Shown: positions 56,322 to 63,964, numbered from the stretch's first letter. The stretch: DNA of 64,000 nucleotides from an uncultured Eubacteriales bacterium (GCA_934456435.1 CAKSHH010000003.1:62001-126000); one strand, 5' to 3'. Notes: generated by a model from the sequence alone, not told the origin. Made by a program: numbers and translations.

Positions 56322-57906
56322 TACTTTTTTTATTTTTTGCGGAATATTCTTTATAAAGCTTCTCAGGATATTCCGGATCCTTGAAGCTCCAATGTGATGC
56401 CGCGTAACGAACGGCATCCTTGAGCGGTGCCGACTTGATTTTTTCGTATTCCTGTGCATATTCCCACTCGTCGGCATCCACAACCGTGAACGTCGGTTTA
56501 AGCTCATCGCCGAATATAAACGGGTCGATCTGTCCCCATTTGCTTTCCGCGGCAAAGCGTTCACGCGGCAGGTACGGAACCGAAATCTCGGCGCTGACAG
56601 TTCTCTCCTGCGCGATTTTATCCGCACGGAAAGCGTATCCGTCAAAATTGTACACCGACTGCATAAACACAAACGCGCACACAGCGGCAAAAAGAATCGG
56701 CGAAGCAATCCTTACTGTCTTTTTAAGTCCACCCGAATTTATCTCCATGCCGAACGAAGCTGCAAGATGCGCTGCGTAGAACAGGAATATTGCAAACACC
56801 GTGAAAAACGTTCTGTCTCCCCTGTGGTTCACTATGAGTATCGGACCGACCGCGCTTCCGAGAAGCACAACGGTCATAAGCGTTGCCCATATCAGATTCT
56901 TATTCTTTGTCACAATCGCGACAATTATTATTGCCGCAAGATATGCGATTTCCAGCGGTATGTAAACCGACGAATACCTGTACGCAAAGCTCGCGAAGCA
57001 AATCGGAAATATGCAGGAAATCGGGAACACAACCAGTATTGCCGCAATCAACAGCTTCAGCGCCTTTGCAATGCGGCTTCTGAAAAGCAGCGACAGCATC
57101 ACAAATGAAATAACGGCATAAACCAAAACGAACTGATTGGCGATAAGCGCAAAAGCACGCACACCGGATATAACATTTCTGTAAAGCGCTGTCGGCTCCG
57201 TAACGAAGCTGCGATAGTCGCTCAGCTTTTCCGAAGTTCCCATAAGCTTGGGAATCAGGTACATTGTCAGCGCACCTGCGGCGGTGAAAACAAAATTCAC
57301 AACCGACTGCGGCGTGATTTTTTTCTTGTCTATGTATTCACGCACGAGAATCAAAAAAGCAAGACAGCCGATAACAACGGTTGTATTCTCGCTGAAAAGG
57401 CAACTGCAAAATGCAGACAGCGCGAGCGGAACATAAAGCCAACGAGAACCGCCGAGACGCATTTGCTTTAGAATTATACAGGTCAAAAGCACAAAGAGCA
57501 GCGGAACCGCATAGTTACAGAAAGCCGCAAGCATAAAATACACCTCGCGGACAATTCCGAGCGCTGGGAAAGCAATTATGACGGCAATCGGAAAAATGCA
57601 GGATTTTCTGCCGTCAAAGAAAAGACAGTTTAACATTGCTGTAAACAACGTCATCATCAAAGAAGTGAAGAACAGGGACTCGACAAAATGATTGGAAAAA
57701 TAAAAGCCGAGCACATTCCCCAAGAACCTGCCGTTTCCGTAGTAAAGCGATTCTCTGACTGCGTCAGCTATGCTGTTGCCGACATCGCGTGAAAAAATCA
57801 TAACGTCATACTGCGGATACGCAAACAGGTACGAAACCGCAAATCCGACAAAAACCGTCAGATACAAAAGCGCTTGCAAGATTGCGGAACTTTTCTTTTT
57901 CTCCAT
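56305..57906 (-). CDS. Large polytopic membrane protein of unknown function (DUF6056-like)
   Basis: A 533-residue integral membrane protein with about ten to twelve hydrophobic segments between residues 10 and 415, and a soluble C-terminal tail of about 110 residues with charged, helical stretches (EWEYAQEYEKIKSAPLKDAV). An early motif NGRFLGNVLGFYF sits after the first helix, and later acidic/aromatic loops face the medium. This overall pattern resembles DUF6056-type or O-antigen/glucosyltransferase-like membrane proteins, but no catalytic motif was recognised. Its position is odd: it lies between rplA and rplJ in the L11/L1-L10/L12 region, and its 3' end carries the rplJ promoter. GGTGAGAG precedes the ATG. 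Confidence 0.7.
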   Translation of the reverse strand: MEKKKSSAILQALLYLTVFVGFAVSYLFAYPQYDVMIFSRDVGNSIADAVRESLYYGNGRFLGNVLGFYFSNHFVESLFFTSLMMTLFTAMLNCLFFDGRKSCIFPIAVIIAFPALGIVREVYFMLAAFCNYAVPLLFVLLTCIILKQMRLGGSRWLYVPLALSAFCSCLFSENTTVVIGCLAFLILVREYIDKKKITPQSVVNFVFTAAGALTMYLIPKLMGTSEKLSDYRSFVTEPTALYRNVISGVRAFALIANQFVLVYAVISFVMLSLLFRSRIAKALKLLIAAILVVFPISCIFPICFASFAYRYSSVYIPLEIAYLAAIIIVAIVTKNKNLIWATLMTVVLLGSAVGPILIVNHRGDRTFFTVFAIFLFYAAHLAASFGMEINSGGLKKTVRIASPILFAAVCAFVFMQSVYNFDGYAFRADKIAQERTVSAEISVPYLPRERFAAESKWGQIDPFIFGDELKPTFTVVDADEWEYAQEYEKIKSAPLKDAVRYAASHWSFKDPEYPEKLYKEYSAKNKKSIDISA

Positions 57907-57985
57907 TCTCTCACCGTTCCTTTCCGTGCGTAATAATTTATACGGTCAAGCAACTGCCGATTAAATCAGCGGTTACCTAACAAAA

Positions 57986-58009
57986 AAGGTCAGACAAAAG
58001 CCTGACCCT
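57986..58009 (-). terminator. Terminator of the rplK-rplA unit
   Basis: AAGGTCAG (57986-57993) pairs with CTGACCCT (58002-58009); on the minus strand the stem is followed by a run of T. It lies 18 bases after the rplA stop. Confidence 0.88.
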
Positions 58010-58026
58010 TTTTATTCTGATGTTTA

Positions 58027-58728
58027 TTATTCAGCAATAACTGCCTTTGCAGGGTTGATACGTACGCCGGGGCCCATTGTTGTAGCAACAACGCAGCTTC
58101 TGATGTACTGACCCTTTGATGCAGCCGGCTTAGCCTTGTTGATAGCGTCAAGGAGAGTCTTGTAGTTCTCCTGGAGCTTCTCAGCACCGAAAGAAACCTT
58201 GCCGATCGGGCAGTGAATGATGTTTGTCTTGTCAAGACGGTACTCGATCTTACCTGCCTTAGCCTCTTCAACAGCCTTAGCAACGTCGGGTGTAACCGTA
58301 CCTGCCTTCGGAGAAGGCATAAGGCCACGGGGGCCGAGAACCTTACCGAGACGGCCAACAAGACCCATCATGTTGGGAGCTGCGATAGCGACATCGAAAT
58401 CAAGGAAGCCTTCGCCCTGGATCTTAGCAACAAGATCCTCAGCGCCGACGATCTCAGCACCTGCCGCTGCAGCAGCGTCAGCAGCATCGCCCTTTGCGAA
58501 AACTGCAACTCTGACTTTCTTACCTGTTCCGTTCGGAAGAACAACAGCGCCGCGAACCTGCTGGTCAGCGTGACGTGAGTCAACACCCAAACGAACGTGA
58601 ACTTCAACTGTTTCATCAAACTTTGCAGAAGATGTCTTGACAGCAAGGCCAAGAGCCTCTGCAGGATCATAGAGCGTAGCTCTATCAACGAGCTTTGCGC
58701 TCTCAATATATTTCTTACCGTGTTTCAT
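58027..58728 (-). CDS. rplA: Ribosomal protein uL1
   Basis: A 233-residue L1, part of the ribosomal stalk that moves deacylated tRNA, and a translational repressor of its own operon. Motifs: KHGKKYIESAKLVDRATLYD at the N-terminus, VEVHVRLGVDSRHADQQVRGAVVLPNGTG near residue 34 (RNA-binding face), DVAIAAPNMMGLVGRLGKVLGPRGLMPSPK near 115 and NPAKAVIAE at the end. The ATG at 58728 is preceded by GGGAGG; an in-frame extension to 58776 is not supported. Followed by a terminator. Confidence 0.97.
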   Translation of the reverse strand: MKHGKKYIESAKLVDRATLYDPAEALGLAVKTSSAKFDETVEVHVRLGVDSRHADQQVRGAVVLPNGTGKKVRVAVFAKGDAADAAAAAGAEIVGAEDLVAKIQGEGFLDFDVAIAAPNMMGLVGRLGKVLGPRGLMPSPKAGTVTPDVAKAVEEAKAGKIEYRLDKTNIIHCPIGKVSFGAEKLQENYKTLLDAINKAKPAASKGQYIRSCVVATTMGPGVRINPAKAVIAE

Positions 58729-58785
58729 AAAGTTATTCCTCCCAAAATAGTGGTTAAATCGGATTTTACCTCCCACGCGGGAGCA

Positions 58786-59211
58786 TTAGTCTACAACAGT
58801 AACGCCCATGCTGCGTGCAGTACCTGCGATCATTGACATTGCTGTCTCGATCGTTGCTGCATTCAAGTCAGGCATCTTCTGTTCAGCGATTTTTCTAACC
58901 TGCTCACTTGTGATTGTGGCAACCTTTGTCTTGTTCGGCACACCTGAACCGCTCTCGATTCCGCAAGCCTTCTTAATGAGAACTGCTGCGGGCGGTGTCT
59001 TTGTAACGAAAGTAAAAGTACGGTCTGCATAAACCGTGATAACAACAGGGATTATAAGACCTGCGTCGTTCTTTGTACGCTCGTTGAACTCTTTTGTGAA
59101 TGCCATAATGTTGACGCCGTGCTGTCCGAGTGCCGGACCAACAGGCGGTGCCGGTGTTGCTTTGCCGGCAGGGATCTGAAGCTTAATAAAGCCTACTACC
59201 TTCTGAGCCAT
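58786..59211 (-). CDS. rplK: Ribosomal protein uL11
   Basis: A 141-residue L11, which binds the GTPase-associated rRNA and is needed for stringent-response activation. It starts with AQKVVGFIKLQIPAGKATPAPPVGPALGQHGVN (N-terminal factor-binding part), and ends with the rRNA-binding domain TSEQVRKIAEQKMPDLNAATIETAMSMIAGTARSMGV. The ATG at 59211 has GGAGG upstream; the further in-frame upstream start is not supported. PrmA, which methylates L11, is encoded at 19973-20899. Confidence 0.97.
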   Translation of the reverse strand: MAQKVVGFIKLQIPAGKATPAPPVGPALGQHGVNIMAFTKEFNERTKNDAGLIIPVVITVYADRTFTFVTKTPPAAVLIKKACGIESGSGVPNKTKVATITSEQVRKIAEQKMPDLNAATIETAMSMIAGTARSMGVTVVD

Positions 59212-59342
59212 TTCTTGCACCTCCAAAATAATGTGGTCGTCGGAACAATTTGAAAATTTTTGCTCCTCCCACAACGGAACCGAAGTTCCATGCCCCAACG
59301 GGACATATAAACCAAGCCTTGCGGCTTAATTATCGTTTTTCA
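59212..59342 (-). promoter_or_regulatory. Leader between nusG and rplK, possible L1-binding RNA
   Basis: The minus-strand RNA contains the hairpins AAGCC-GCAA-GGCTT and GGAAC-TTC-GGTTCC, then TGTGGGAGGAGC, a 25-base spacer and CGACGACCACA. The TGTGG/CCACA closing pair with an internal GAGG-AGC pattern resembles L1-binding leaders of Firmicutes rplK-rplA operons. Assigned by resemblance only. No separate promoter was recognised. Confidence 0.4.
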
Positions 59343-59903
59343 TCAGTCGGTCACGGGTTCAACCTGATCCAGCTCAAGCTCGACCAGAGTCTCCTTACCG
59401 AACAATGCGGAAACTGTGACCTTGACCTTGTTGTTATCAAGATCAATTTCTTCAACCTTACCTGTGAAACCTTCAAAGATTTCATCTGTGATGTTGACAA
59501 TATCGCCAACCTCATACTTGACTTCAACGACCTTCTTCTCAACACCGAGTCTGTAAACCTCTTCCTCCGTCAGAGGAATGGGCTTGCCCTCAGGACCGAC
59601 AAAACCGGTCGCACCGCGTGTGTTGCGGATAACGAGCCATGCCTCGTCGCTGATTTTCGGCATATCGTTTTCATCAAGGAAAGTTGCAATTTTAACCATA
59701 ACATAACCGGGGAAGAGCTTGCGCTCAACCTCGCGCGTCTTGCCGTCCTCGCGAACCTCGACAACGGTTTCCGTAGGAATCTTGACCTCAAAGATCTCAT
59801 CCTGCATCTTACGGTTTTCGGCAGCTTTCAAAACGTTTGTGGCTACTTTGTTTTCATAGCCTGAGTAGGTATGAACAACATACCATCTGGCATCATTTGA
59901 CAT
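59343..59903 (-). CDS. nusG: Transcription termination/antitermination factor NusG
   Basis: A 186-residue NusG. The NGN domain (RNA polymerase-binding) begins ARWYVVHTYSGYENKVATN and has ELFPGYVMVKI-like KLFPGYVMVKIAT near residue 58, and RNTRGATGFVGPEGKP near 92. The C-terminal KOW domain holds YEVGDIVNITDEIFEGFTGKVEEIDLDNNKVKV near 130, which contacts S10/NusE or Rho. Length is typical of Firmicutes NusG. Preceded by GGAGG. It lies in the conserved rpmG-secE-nusG-rplK-rplA order on the minus strand. Confidence 0.97.
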   Translation of the reverse strand: MSNDARWYVVHTYSGYENKVATNVLKAAENRKMQDEIFEVKIPTETVVEVREDGKTREVERKLFPGYVMVKIATFLDENDMPKISDEAWLVIRNTRGATGFVGPEGKPIPLTEEEVYRLGVEKKVVEVKYEVGDIVNITDEIFEGFTGKVEEIDLDNNKVKVTVSALFGKETLVELELDQVEPVTD

Positions 59904-59927
59904 TGCCGTTCCTCCGTCTCGCTGAAA

Positions 59928-60317
59928 TTATTGAGCCGCCGTAGTGTTATCAACTATCTGTATTCCGGAAGTTGTTGTTTCCGAAGCGGTTGTTGTCTCA
60001 GCTACTGTGGTCGTTGTGCGGTTTTCTGCGGCAGAACGAAGACCGTCTATGCCTTTTGTAAGACCGAGGTCAACAAGGAAAACGATAACACCGACGATAG
60101 CGATACAAACAATCGTTACGGCTGTTCCCTTGAGGACTTCTTTTGCGTCAGGCCATGTGATCTTTTTAAGATCGCCCTTGCTGTTCTTGAAGAAGCTCTT
60201 TATAGCCTTGCCCATGCGAACGAATACATTGGGCTTGTTGCTTGACTTCTTGGAAGTCTTGTCCTTTTCGGCCTTTGCGATCTTCTTAGCAGCTTCGGAA
60301 CTCTCTTTCTTTGCCAT
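59928..60317 (-). CDS. secE: Protein translocase subunit SecE, with extended tails
   Basis: SecE clamps the SecY channel. The 129-residue protein has a Lys/Ser-rich N-terminal tail (1-~36), the conserved amphipathic helix and hinge FKNSKGDLKKITWPDAKEVLKGT near residue 43-65, and one membrane helix (~67-90, VTIVCIAIVGVIVFLVDLGL). The last ~38 residues are a Thr-rich tail (ENRTTTTVAETTTASETTTSG) that is outside the membrane and much longer than in typical SecE proteins (about 60-75 residues). It fits the secE-nusG pairing. GGGAGG precedes the ATG. Confidence 0.93.
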   Translation of the reverse strand: MAKKESSEAAKKIAKAEKDKTSKKSSNKPNVFVRMGKAIKSFFKNSKGDLKKITWPDAKEVLKGTAVTIVCIAIVGVIVFLVDLGLTKGIDGLRSAAENRTTTTVAETTTASETTTSGIQIVDNTTAAQ

Positions 60318-60336
60318 AACAGTATTCCCTCCCAGC

Positions 60337-60486
60337 TTACTTTGTCTCTTTGTGGAGAGTATGCTTCTTGCAGAATCTGCAGTACTTGTTCATCTCCAAC
60401 CTGTCGGGTGTGTTCTTCTTGTTTTTCATTGTGTCGTAATTGCGCTGCTTGCATTCTGTGCAAGCGAGTGTAACCTTAACTCTCAT
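60337..60486 (-). CDS. rpmG: Ribosomal protein bL33
   Basis: A 49-residue L33, too short to be listed among long ORFs but clear: MRVKVTLACTECKQRNYDT at the start, then KNKKNTPDRLEMNKYCRFCKKHTLHKETK. It has the zinc-binding form with Cys-x2-Cys (CTEC) and a second Cys-x2-Cys (CRFC). The ATG at 60486 has GGAGGTG upstream and the stop is 19 bases before the secE start. rpmG-secE-nusG is the standard Firmicutes order. Confidence 0.95.
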   Translation of the reverse strand: MRVKVTLACTECKQRNYDTMKNKKNTPDRLEMNKYCRFCKKHTLHKETK

Positions 60487-60607
60487 ATCGGCACCTCCAT
60501 TTAACCGGTTTGACCGGGATTTTAAGCCTCCCTCGTACGGGAATTTACACCCTGTAAATTCCTAAAAGAGGGCACAAAAAAAGAACCCTCCTTAAAGAGG
60601 TATAGTT
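60487..60607 (-). promoter_or_regulatory. Structured 5' leader of rpmG
   Basis: The minus-strand leader can form GGAATTTAC-AGGGT-GTAAATTCC (perfect 9-bp stem), flanked by CCCTC/GAGGG, and a second hairpin CCCGGTCAAACCGG-like near the ribosome site. A stretch TTTTTTTGTG after CCTC/GAGG near 60575 looks like an attenuator. Control by an L33-type or growth-rate signal is possible but not identified. Confidence 0.35.
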
Positions 60608-60636
60608 ATTCTACCACAGCAATACAATAATGTCAA
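60608..60636 (-). promoter_or_regulatory. Promoter of rpmG-secE-nusG
   Basis: Minus-strand TTGACA (60636-60631), 17-base spacer, TAGAAT (60613-60608). Confidence 0.8.
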
Positions 60637-60678
60637 GCATAATTTCAAAATAAAAAATCAAATCTGCCGCCTGCAAAA

Positions 60679-61287
60679 TCACCATTTAATAAGCAGGCAG
60701 CCGCTTTTTACGCCTACCGTCGCCGATGAGGCGTTGAACTTGTTGCTCACACCGAGCGGAAAGAACGGTGAAAGAGTGAGGTCGTCGGTTTCATAGACCG
60801 CTCCCCTGATTGAGATGCCCTCGGCAATACCGCCGTAGGCAAAAACCGAAAGTGTCTTTCCTTTTTCGGAGCGGAGCGTTATCGAAGAATTTTTAATCAG
60901 CGCAAAGGTCTCTTTTTCGCCGACAAGGAAGCCCTCCCCACCGTGATCGACGATATATGCCAGCGACTGAATATTTGCAATCGTATGATCCGTTCGCTCG
61001 CCGCCGAGTCCGCCGTAAATAGCAAAGCGCTTGTAGCCGTTATTGAAGCCGTATTTAATCGCAAGCATGGTGTCCGTGTCATCCTTGAGAACGGGAAAGG
61101 TCTTGATCGGAGTGTCCGTGTCGGGCTTTTCGGACGAATCAAAGTCGCCGATTATGACGTCGGGCTTCAATCCCGCCCTTTGTACATTCAGATAGCCTGC
61201 GTCCGCCGCAATTATCAAATCCTCGCCGCTCGGCGACGGGAAATTGCTTTTCATTTCGACCGCAGAAAAAATATAACACGTTTTCAT
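60679..61287 (-). CDS. thiN: Thiamine pyrophosphokinase
   Basis: A 202-residue TPK that converts thiamine to thiamine diphosphate. The fold opens with YIFSAVEMKSN, then LIIAADAGYLNVQRAGLKPDVIIGDFDSSEKP near residue 28-58 (ATP-binding and the DFDS motif), DDTDTMLAIKYGF near 68, YGGLGGERTDHTIANIQSL near 90 (thiamine-binding Asp), and the C-terminal beta-sandwich with LSVFAYGG and GVSNKF near 178. The ATG at 61287 has GGTGA upstream; longer in-frame starts upstream are less likely. Single gene with its own promoter. Confidence 0.93.
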   Translation of the reverse strand: MKTCYIFSAVEMKSNFPSPSGEDLIIAADAGYLNVQRAGLKPDVIIGDFDSSEKPDTDTPIKTFPVLKDDTDTMLAIKYGFNNGYKRFAIYGGLGGERTDHTIANIQSLAYIVDHGGEGFLVGEKETFALIKNSSITLRSEKGKTLSVFAYGGIAEGISIRGAVYETDDLTLSPFFPLGVSNKFNASSATVGVKSGCLLIKW

Positions 61288-61339
61288 CGTTTCACCAACG
61301 TTCATAAAGCATAACAGCCTGAAATTTTTGTTATACATT

Positions 61340-61368
61340 ATTATAGTATAAACCCGAAACTTTTTCAA
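61340..61368 (-). promoter_or_regulatory. Promoter of thiN
   Basis: Minus-strand TTGAAA (61368-61363), 17-base spacer and TATAAT (61345-61340), about 50 bases upstream of the start. Confidence 0.75.
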
Positions 61369-61379
61369 GAAAAACTAAC

Positions 61380-61409
61380 GCAGACATTGAAATCACATCA
61401 ATGTCTGCT
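61380..61409 (-). terminator. Terminator of the first XRE gene (copy 1 of a 30-base repeat)
   Basis: GCAGACATTGA and TCAATGTCTGC form an 11-bp stem around a 7-base loop, followed on the minus strand by GTTAGTTTTTC. The 30 bases are identical, loop included, to 63658-63687. Confidence 0.8.
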
Positions 61410-61614
61410 AAAACTTTTTTAATCCGAGAATATAGTCCGCCGAAACATTGTAAAATTTACACAGCGTGATAATATGTCTCACCGGAATTTCATTTTCGCC
61501 GTTTTCGTATCTGGAATATACCTGCTGAGTTGTTCCGAGCAACTTCGCAATATCCTTTTGCTTTAAATCATGGTCTTCTCTCAGTTCCCGAATAATCTTG
61601 TTATATTCTTTCAT
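61408..61614 (-). CDS. XRE-family transcriptional regulator (small)
   Basis: A 68-residue protein consisting almost entirely of one Cro/CI-type HTH domain: IIRELREDHDLKQKDIAKLL (helices 1-2), TTQQVYSRYENGENEIPVRHI (recognition helix and following helix), then LCKFYNVSADYILGLKKF. The TQQVYSRYENG pattern is the standard recognition helix of the family. The ATG at 61614 follows GGTGG. It is divergent from the zinc-ribbon operon at 61742, and operator-like palindromes sit in both promoters between them, so it likely represses that operon and itself. Confidence 0.88.
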   Translation of the reverse strand: MKEYNKIIRELREDHDLKQKDIAKLLGTTQQVYSRYENGENEIPVRHIITLCKFYNVSADYILGLKKF

Positions 61615-61637
61615 CAATACCACCAAAAGAATTTTAA

Positions 61638-61685
61638 TACATCAAATAAGATGTATTGACAAATACGCCTAATTTGGTGTATTAT
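61638..61685. promoter_or_regulatory. Overlapping divergent promoters with two palindromes
   Basis: Plus strand: TTGACA (61656-61661), 18-base spacer, TATTAT (61680-61685). Minus strand: TTGTCA (about 61661-61656), 17-base spacer, TATTAA (about 61638-61633). The two -35 boxes overlap. TACATC-6-GATGTA (61638-61655) lies in the minus promoter and ATACGCC-6-GGTGTAT (61663-61682, one mismatch) in the plus spacer, as expected for paired repressor sites. Confidence 0.6.
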
Positions 61686-61741
61686 ATCCAAGAAAGGAGA
61701 TTTTATTATCAAAAGGACAAAAATGAAAAGGAGATTTTAAA

Positions 61742-62149
61742 ATGGCAACATGTAAAAATTGCGGAAACAGGCTTCATAAAGATGACCTTTTCTGCGAAAA
61801 ATGCGGCAAAAAGGTATACAGCGAAAACGAGTATACACAGGAAATTCCGGTTTATTTCAATCAGTCAGATACTTCCGCACAAGGGCAAGATATCCACACT
61901 TATTCTGCTCCGGTTTCGTCCTCCCAAACAGAAAATAAGACTTTGGGGGCGTGGGCATTTTTCGGTTATTCAATATTGTTTATTATTCCGATAATCGGTT
62001 TAATATGCAATCTGATTTTTTGTTTCAACTCATCTAATATAACTCGCAGAAATTATGCAAGATCATACTGGTGCTGGTATGTTATTATTGCAATTGCTGC
62101 AATTGTTATCATTGCAAGCGGAATATCCCTTCCGTACTTATTCTTTTAA
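61742..62149 (+). CDS. Zinc-ribbon membrane protein
   Basis: A 135-residue protein. A double Cys-x2-Cys zinc ribbon (CKNCGNRLHKDDLFCEKCGKKVY, first 25 residues) is followed by a Ser/Gln/Thr-rich linker (~30-65) and two hydrophobic helices (~68-88 and 105-130, the second very Ile/Ala-rich). Zinc ribbons of this type are common on Firmicutes membrane proteins and may bind other proteins; no enzymatic motif is present. GGAG lies 8 bases before the ATG. It is the first gene of a two-gene operon, with the next gene 17 bases downstream. Confidence 0.8.
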   Translation: MATCKNCGNRLHKDDLFCEKCGKKVYSENEYTQEIPVYFNQSDTSAQGQDIHTYSAPVSSSQTENKTLGAWAFFGYSILFIIPIIGLICNLIFCFNSSNITRRNYARSYWCWYVIIAIAAIVIIASGISLPYLFF

Positions 62150-62166
62150 ATTAAGGAGGAAAAATA

Positions 62167-63630
62167 ATGTTTTGCAGAAAATGCGGTGCCGAATTTGATG
62201 ACGGACAGAGTAACTGCCCGTACTGCGGAGCAGAAATATCTCAAGAAAGTCTCTCCGCCAAATTGGAAAAGATAAATAATTCGGAAAAATTCAATGATAT
62301 TAAGGAAAAGGTCTTAGGTTTAAAACCAGCAAAGCCAAAACTTATCGCTGTCGGAGCTGCTCTTGCAGTTGTTATTATCATAATATGTGCCATCAGCGGC
62401 GGATCTACTACAAGAAAAATGAAAAAGGCTCTCAATGATAACGATTATCAAAGCGTTCAAATCGAATATTCCAATGCGGTAACGGATTCATCTAAATTAA
62501 AAAAGGTTGATAAGTTAATCGCCGATAAGCTCAACGACATGATCAAGGATATTGATAAATTTGACTTCAAGAGCGAAGCTCAAAATAATGAACAGGCTAT
62601 CGACGTTTGGTTAGCCAAATATGGTACCCTTATGTCTACGGGTAAAAACGGATCTTACTATGGTTATGATGATTTCCCGTTTAACAACTGTATTTCAATT
62701 AACAACCAATATCTTTGGACTGAATTGTGTAATAAAATAAAAAGTGTTCAAATCTATTGTGAAGGAGTCGCTTTTTATAATCAGAGCGATTATTATCGGG
62801 CGATTGAGCGTCTGAGTCTTGTTTCGGAAGACAGTAATTGCTATTCGGATTCACAGGATTTGATAAACGAAAGCTTAAATCTTTATATTGACGCCATAAT
62901 CAAGGAGGCGGATTCTTACATGAACTCCGGCGACTATGAAACCGCCATTAAAACCTTGGACAAAGCAAGCTCACGTTTCAAGAATAATGAAGCAATTTCG
63001 GGGTATATAGATACCATAAATCAAAAAATGTCCGAAGCTAAAGCAAAGCATGCGGAATCCTATGCAGCAAAAGCTGAGGAGAGCTTCAAGAAAAAGGACG
63101 CGTATTCCGCTATCAGCAATATTAAATTCGCTTTGGAGCTTTCTCCGGACAATGCCACATATCAAGCATCTAAGGCAAAGTACGAACAGTATCTTCCGTT
63201 TGAATTGTATAAAGAAGAGAATATTCTTAAAAAAGATGACACTCCATTCTTCTACAATTCTGGAACTGCAAACGATAACACCAATCAGGAGAACGTTATC
63301 GGTTTTAATGTCGCCGAAACTGATACGGACGTTAAATTCTCTTATACTTATAAGCTATCGAAAAAATATGATACTGTCAGCGGAACTCTTTTTCTACCCA
63401 ATAATGACAAAGATACCTCAAACCAGTCTTACTTTGTAGCCTATGCCGACGGAGTCAAGATTTACACTTCTCCATATATGACAGCAGGTGTTCTTCCCAA
63501 AGATTTTAAATTCAATGTCAGCGATGTTGATACATTAACTATAGAAACATATTGCATCAAGGATGATTTTCAGTGGTTTAAGTCAAATGTTTATATAAGC
63601 AACTTTGTTGCACAAAAAGAGTTTAAATAA
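62167..63630 (+). CDS. Zinc-ribbon membrane protein with TPR-like helices and unknown C-terminal domain
   Basis: A 487-residue protein. Residues 1-22 form a zinc ribbon (CRKCGAEFDDGQSNCPYCGAE). A single membrane helix lies at ~57-75 (LIAVGAALAVVIIIICAI). The following region is helical with repeated patterns such as ALNDNDYQSVQIEYSNAV, YNQSDYYRAIERLSLVSEDS, MNSGDYETAIKTLDKASS and FKKKDAYSAISNIKFALEL, which read as three or four TPR-like units (~85-350). The last ~115 residues are a beta-rich domain with FSYTYKLSKKYDTVSGTLF and YFVAYADGVKIYTS. The topology suggests a cytoplasmic ribbon, one membrane crossing and a large domain outside. GGAGG precedes the ATG. Function unknown. Confidence 0.8.
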   Translation: MFCRKCGAEFDDGQSNCPYCGAEISQESLSAKLEKINNSEKFNDIKEKVLGLKPAKPKLIAVGAALAVVIIIICAISGGSTTRKMKKALNDNDYQSVQIEYSNAVTDSSKLKKVDKLIADKLNDMIKDIDKFDFKSEAQNNEQAIDVWLAKYGTLMSTGKNGSYYGYDDFPFNNCISINNQYLWTELCNKIKSVQIYCEGVAFYNQSDYYRAIERLSLVSEDSNCYSDSQDLINESLNLYIDAIIKEADSYMNSGDYETAIKTLDKASSRFKNNEAISGYIDTINQKMSEAKAKHAESYAAKAEESFKKKDAYSAISNIKFALELSPDNATYQASKAKYEQYLPFELYKEENILKKDDTPFFYNSGTANDNTNQENVIGFNVAETDTDVKFSYTYKLSKKYDTVSGTLFLPNNDKDTSNQSYFVAYADGVKIYTSPYMTAGVLPKDFKFNVSDVDTLTIETYCIKDDFQWFKSNVYISNFVAQKEFK

Positions 63631-63653
63631 TTCCCGTTATTTCGCTTAACCGA

Positions 63654-63690
63654 AAAAGCAGACATTGAAATCACATCAATGTCTGCTTTT
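63654..63690. terminator. Shared terminator (copy 2 of the 30-base repeat)
   Basis: AAAAGCAGACATTGA pairs perfectly with TCAATGTCTGCTTTT (15 bp), with T on both sides, between the zinc-ribbon operon (plus) and the second XRE gene (minus). Bases 63658-63687 are identical to 61380-61409. Confidence 0.88.
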
Positions 63691-63691
63691 A

Positions 63692-63964
63692 TCATTTATT
63701 GTTTATTATTTCATCGGGGAAAACGGATGCCGCTATGAGCTTTTCGGGAGAAATTTCGAGCGCATCGGCAAGATTGTAGAATACATTAAGTGAGAAGCCG
63801 TATGCCATATTCGGGGCTTTGATATTGCTAAGCAATGAGCGGCTTATATTCGCCTTTTCCGCCAGCTTTTCCTGAGACAGCCCTCTTATTCTTCTCAGCG
63901 TTGAAACGGCAATGCCAAGCTGAATAAATCTGTCTCTGCTTTTGTATTCAACATCTTTTCCCAT
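63692..63964 (-). CDS. XRE-family transcriptional regulator (second copy of the module)
   Basis: A 90-residue HTH protein: VSTLRRIRGLSQEKLAEKA then ISRSLLSNIKAPN as the recognition helix, followed by FYNLADALEISPEKLIAASV. Unlike the first XRE protein it has an N-terminal extension (GKDVEYKSRDRFIQLG) and no obvious target palindrome within the window, since its promoter lies near the right edge. ATG at 63964 with GGAGG upstream. Together with the gene at 61408-61614 it frames the zinc-ribbon operon. Confidence 0.85.
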   Translation of the reverse strand: MGKDVEYKSRDRFIQLGIAVSTLRRIRGLSQEKLAEKANISRSLLSNIKAPNMAYGFSLNVFYNLADALEISPEKLIAASVFPDEIINNK

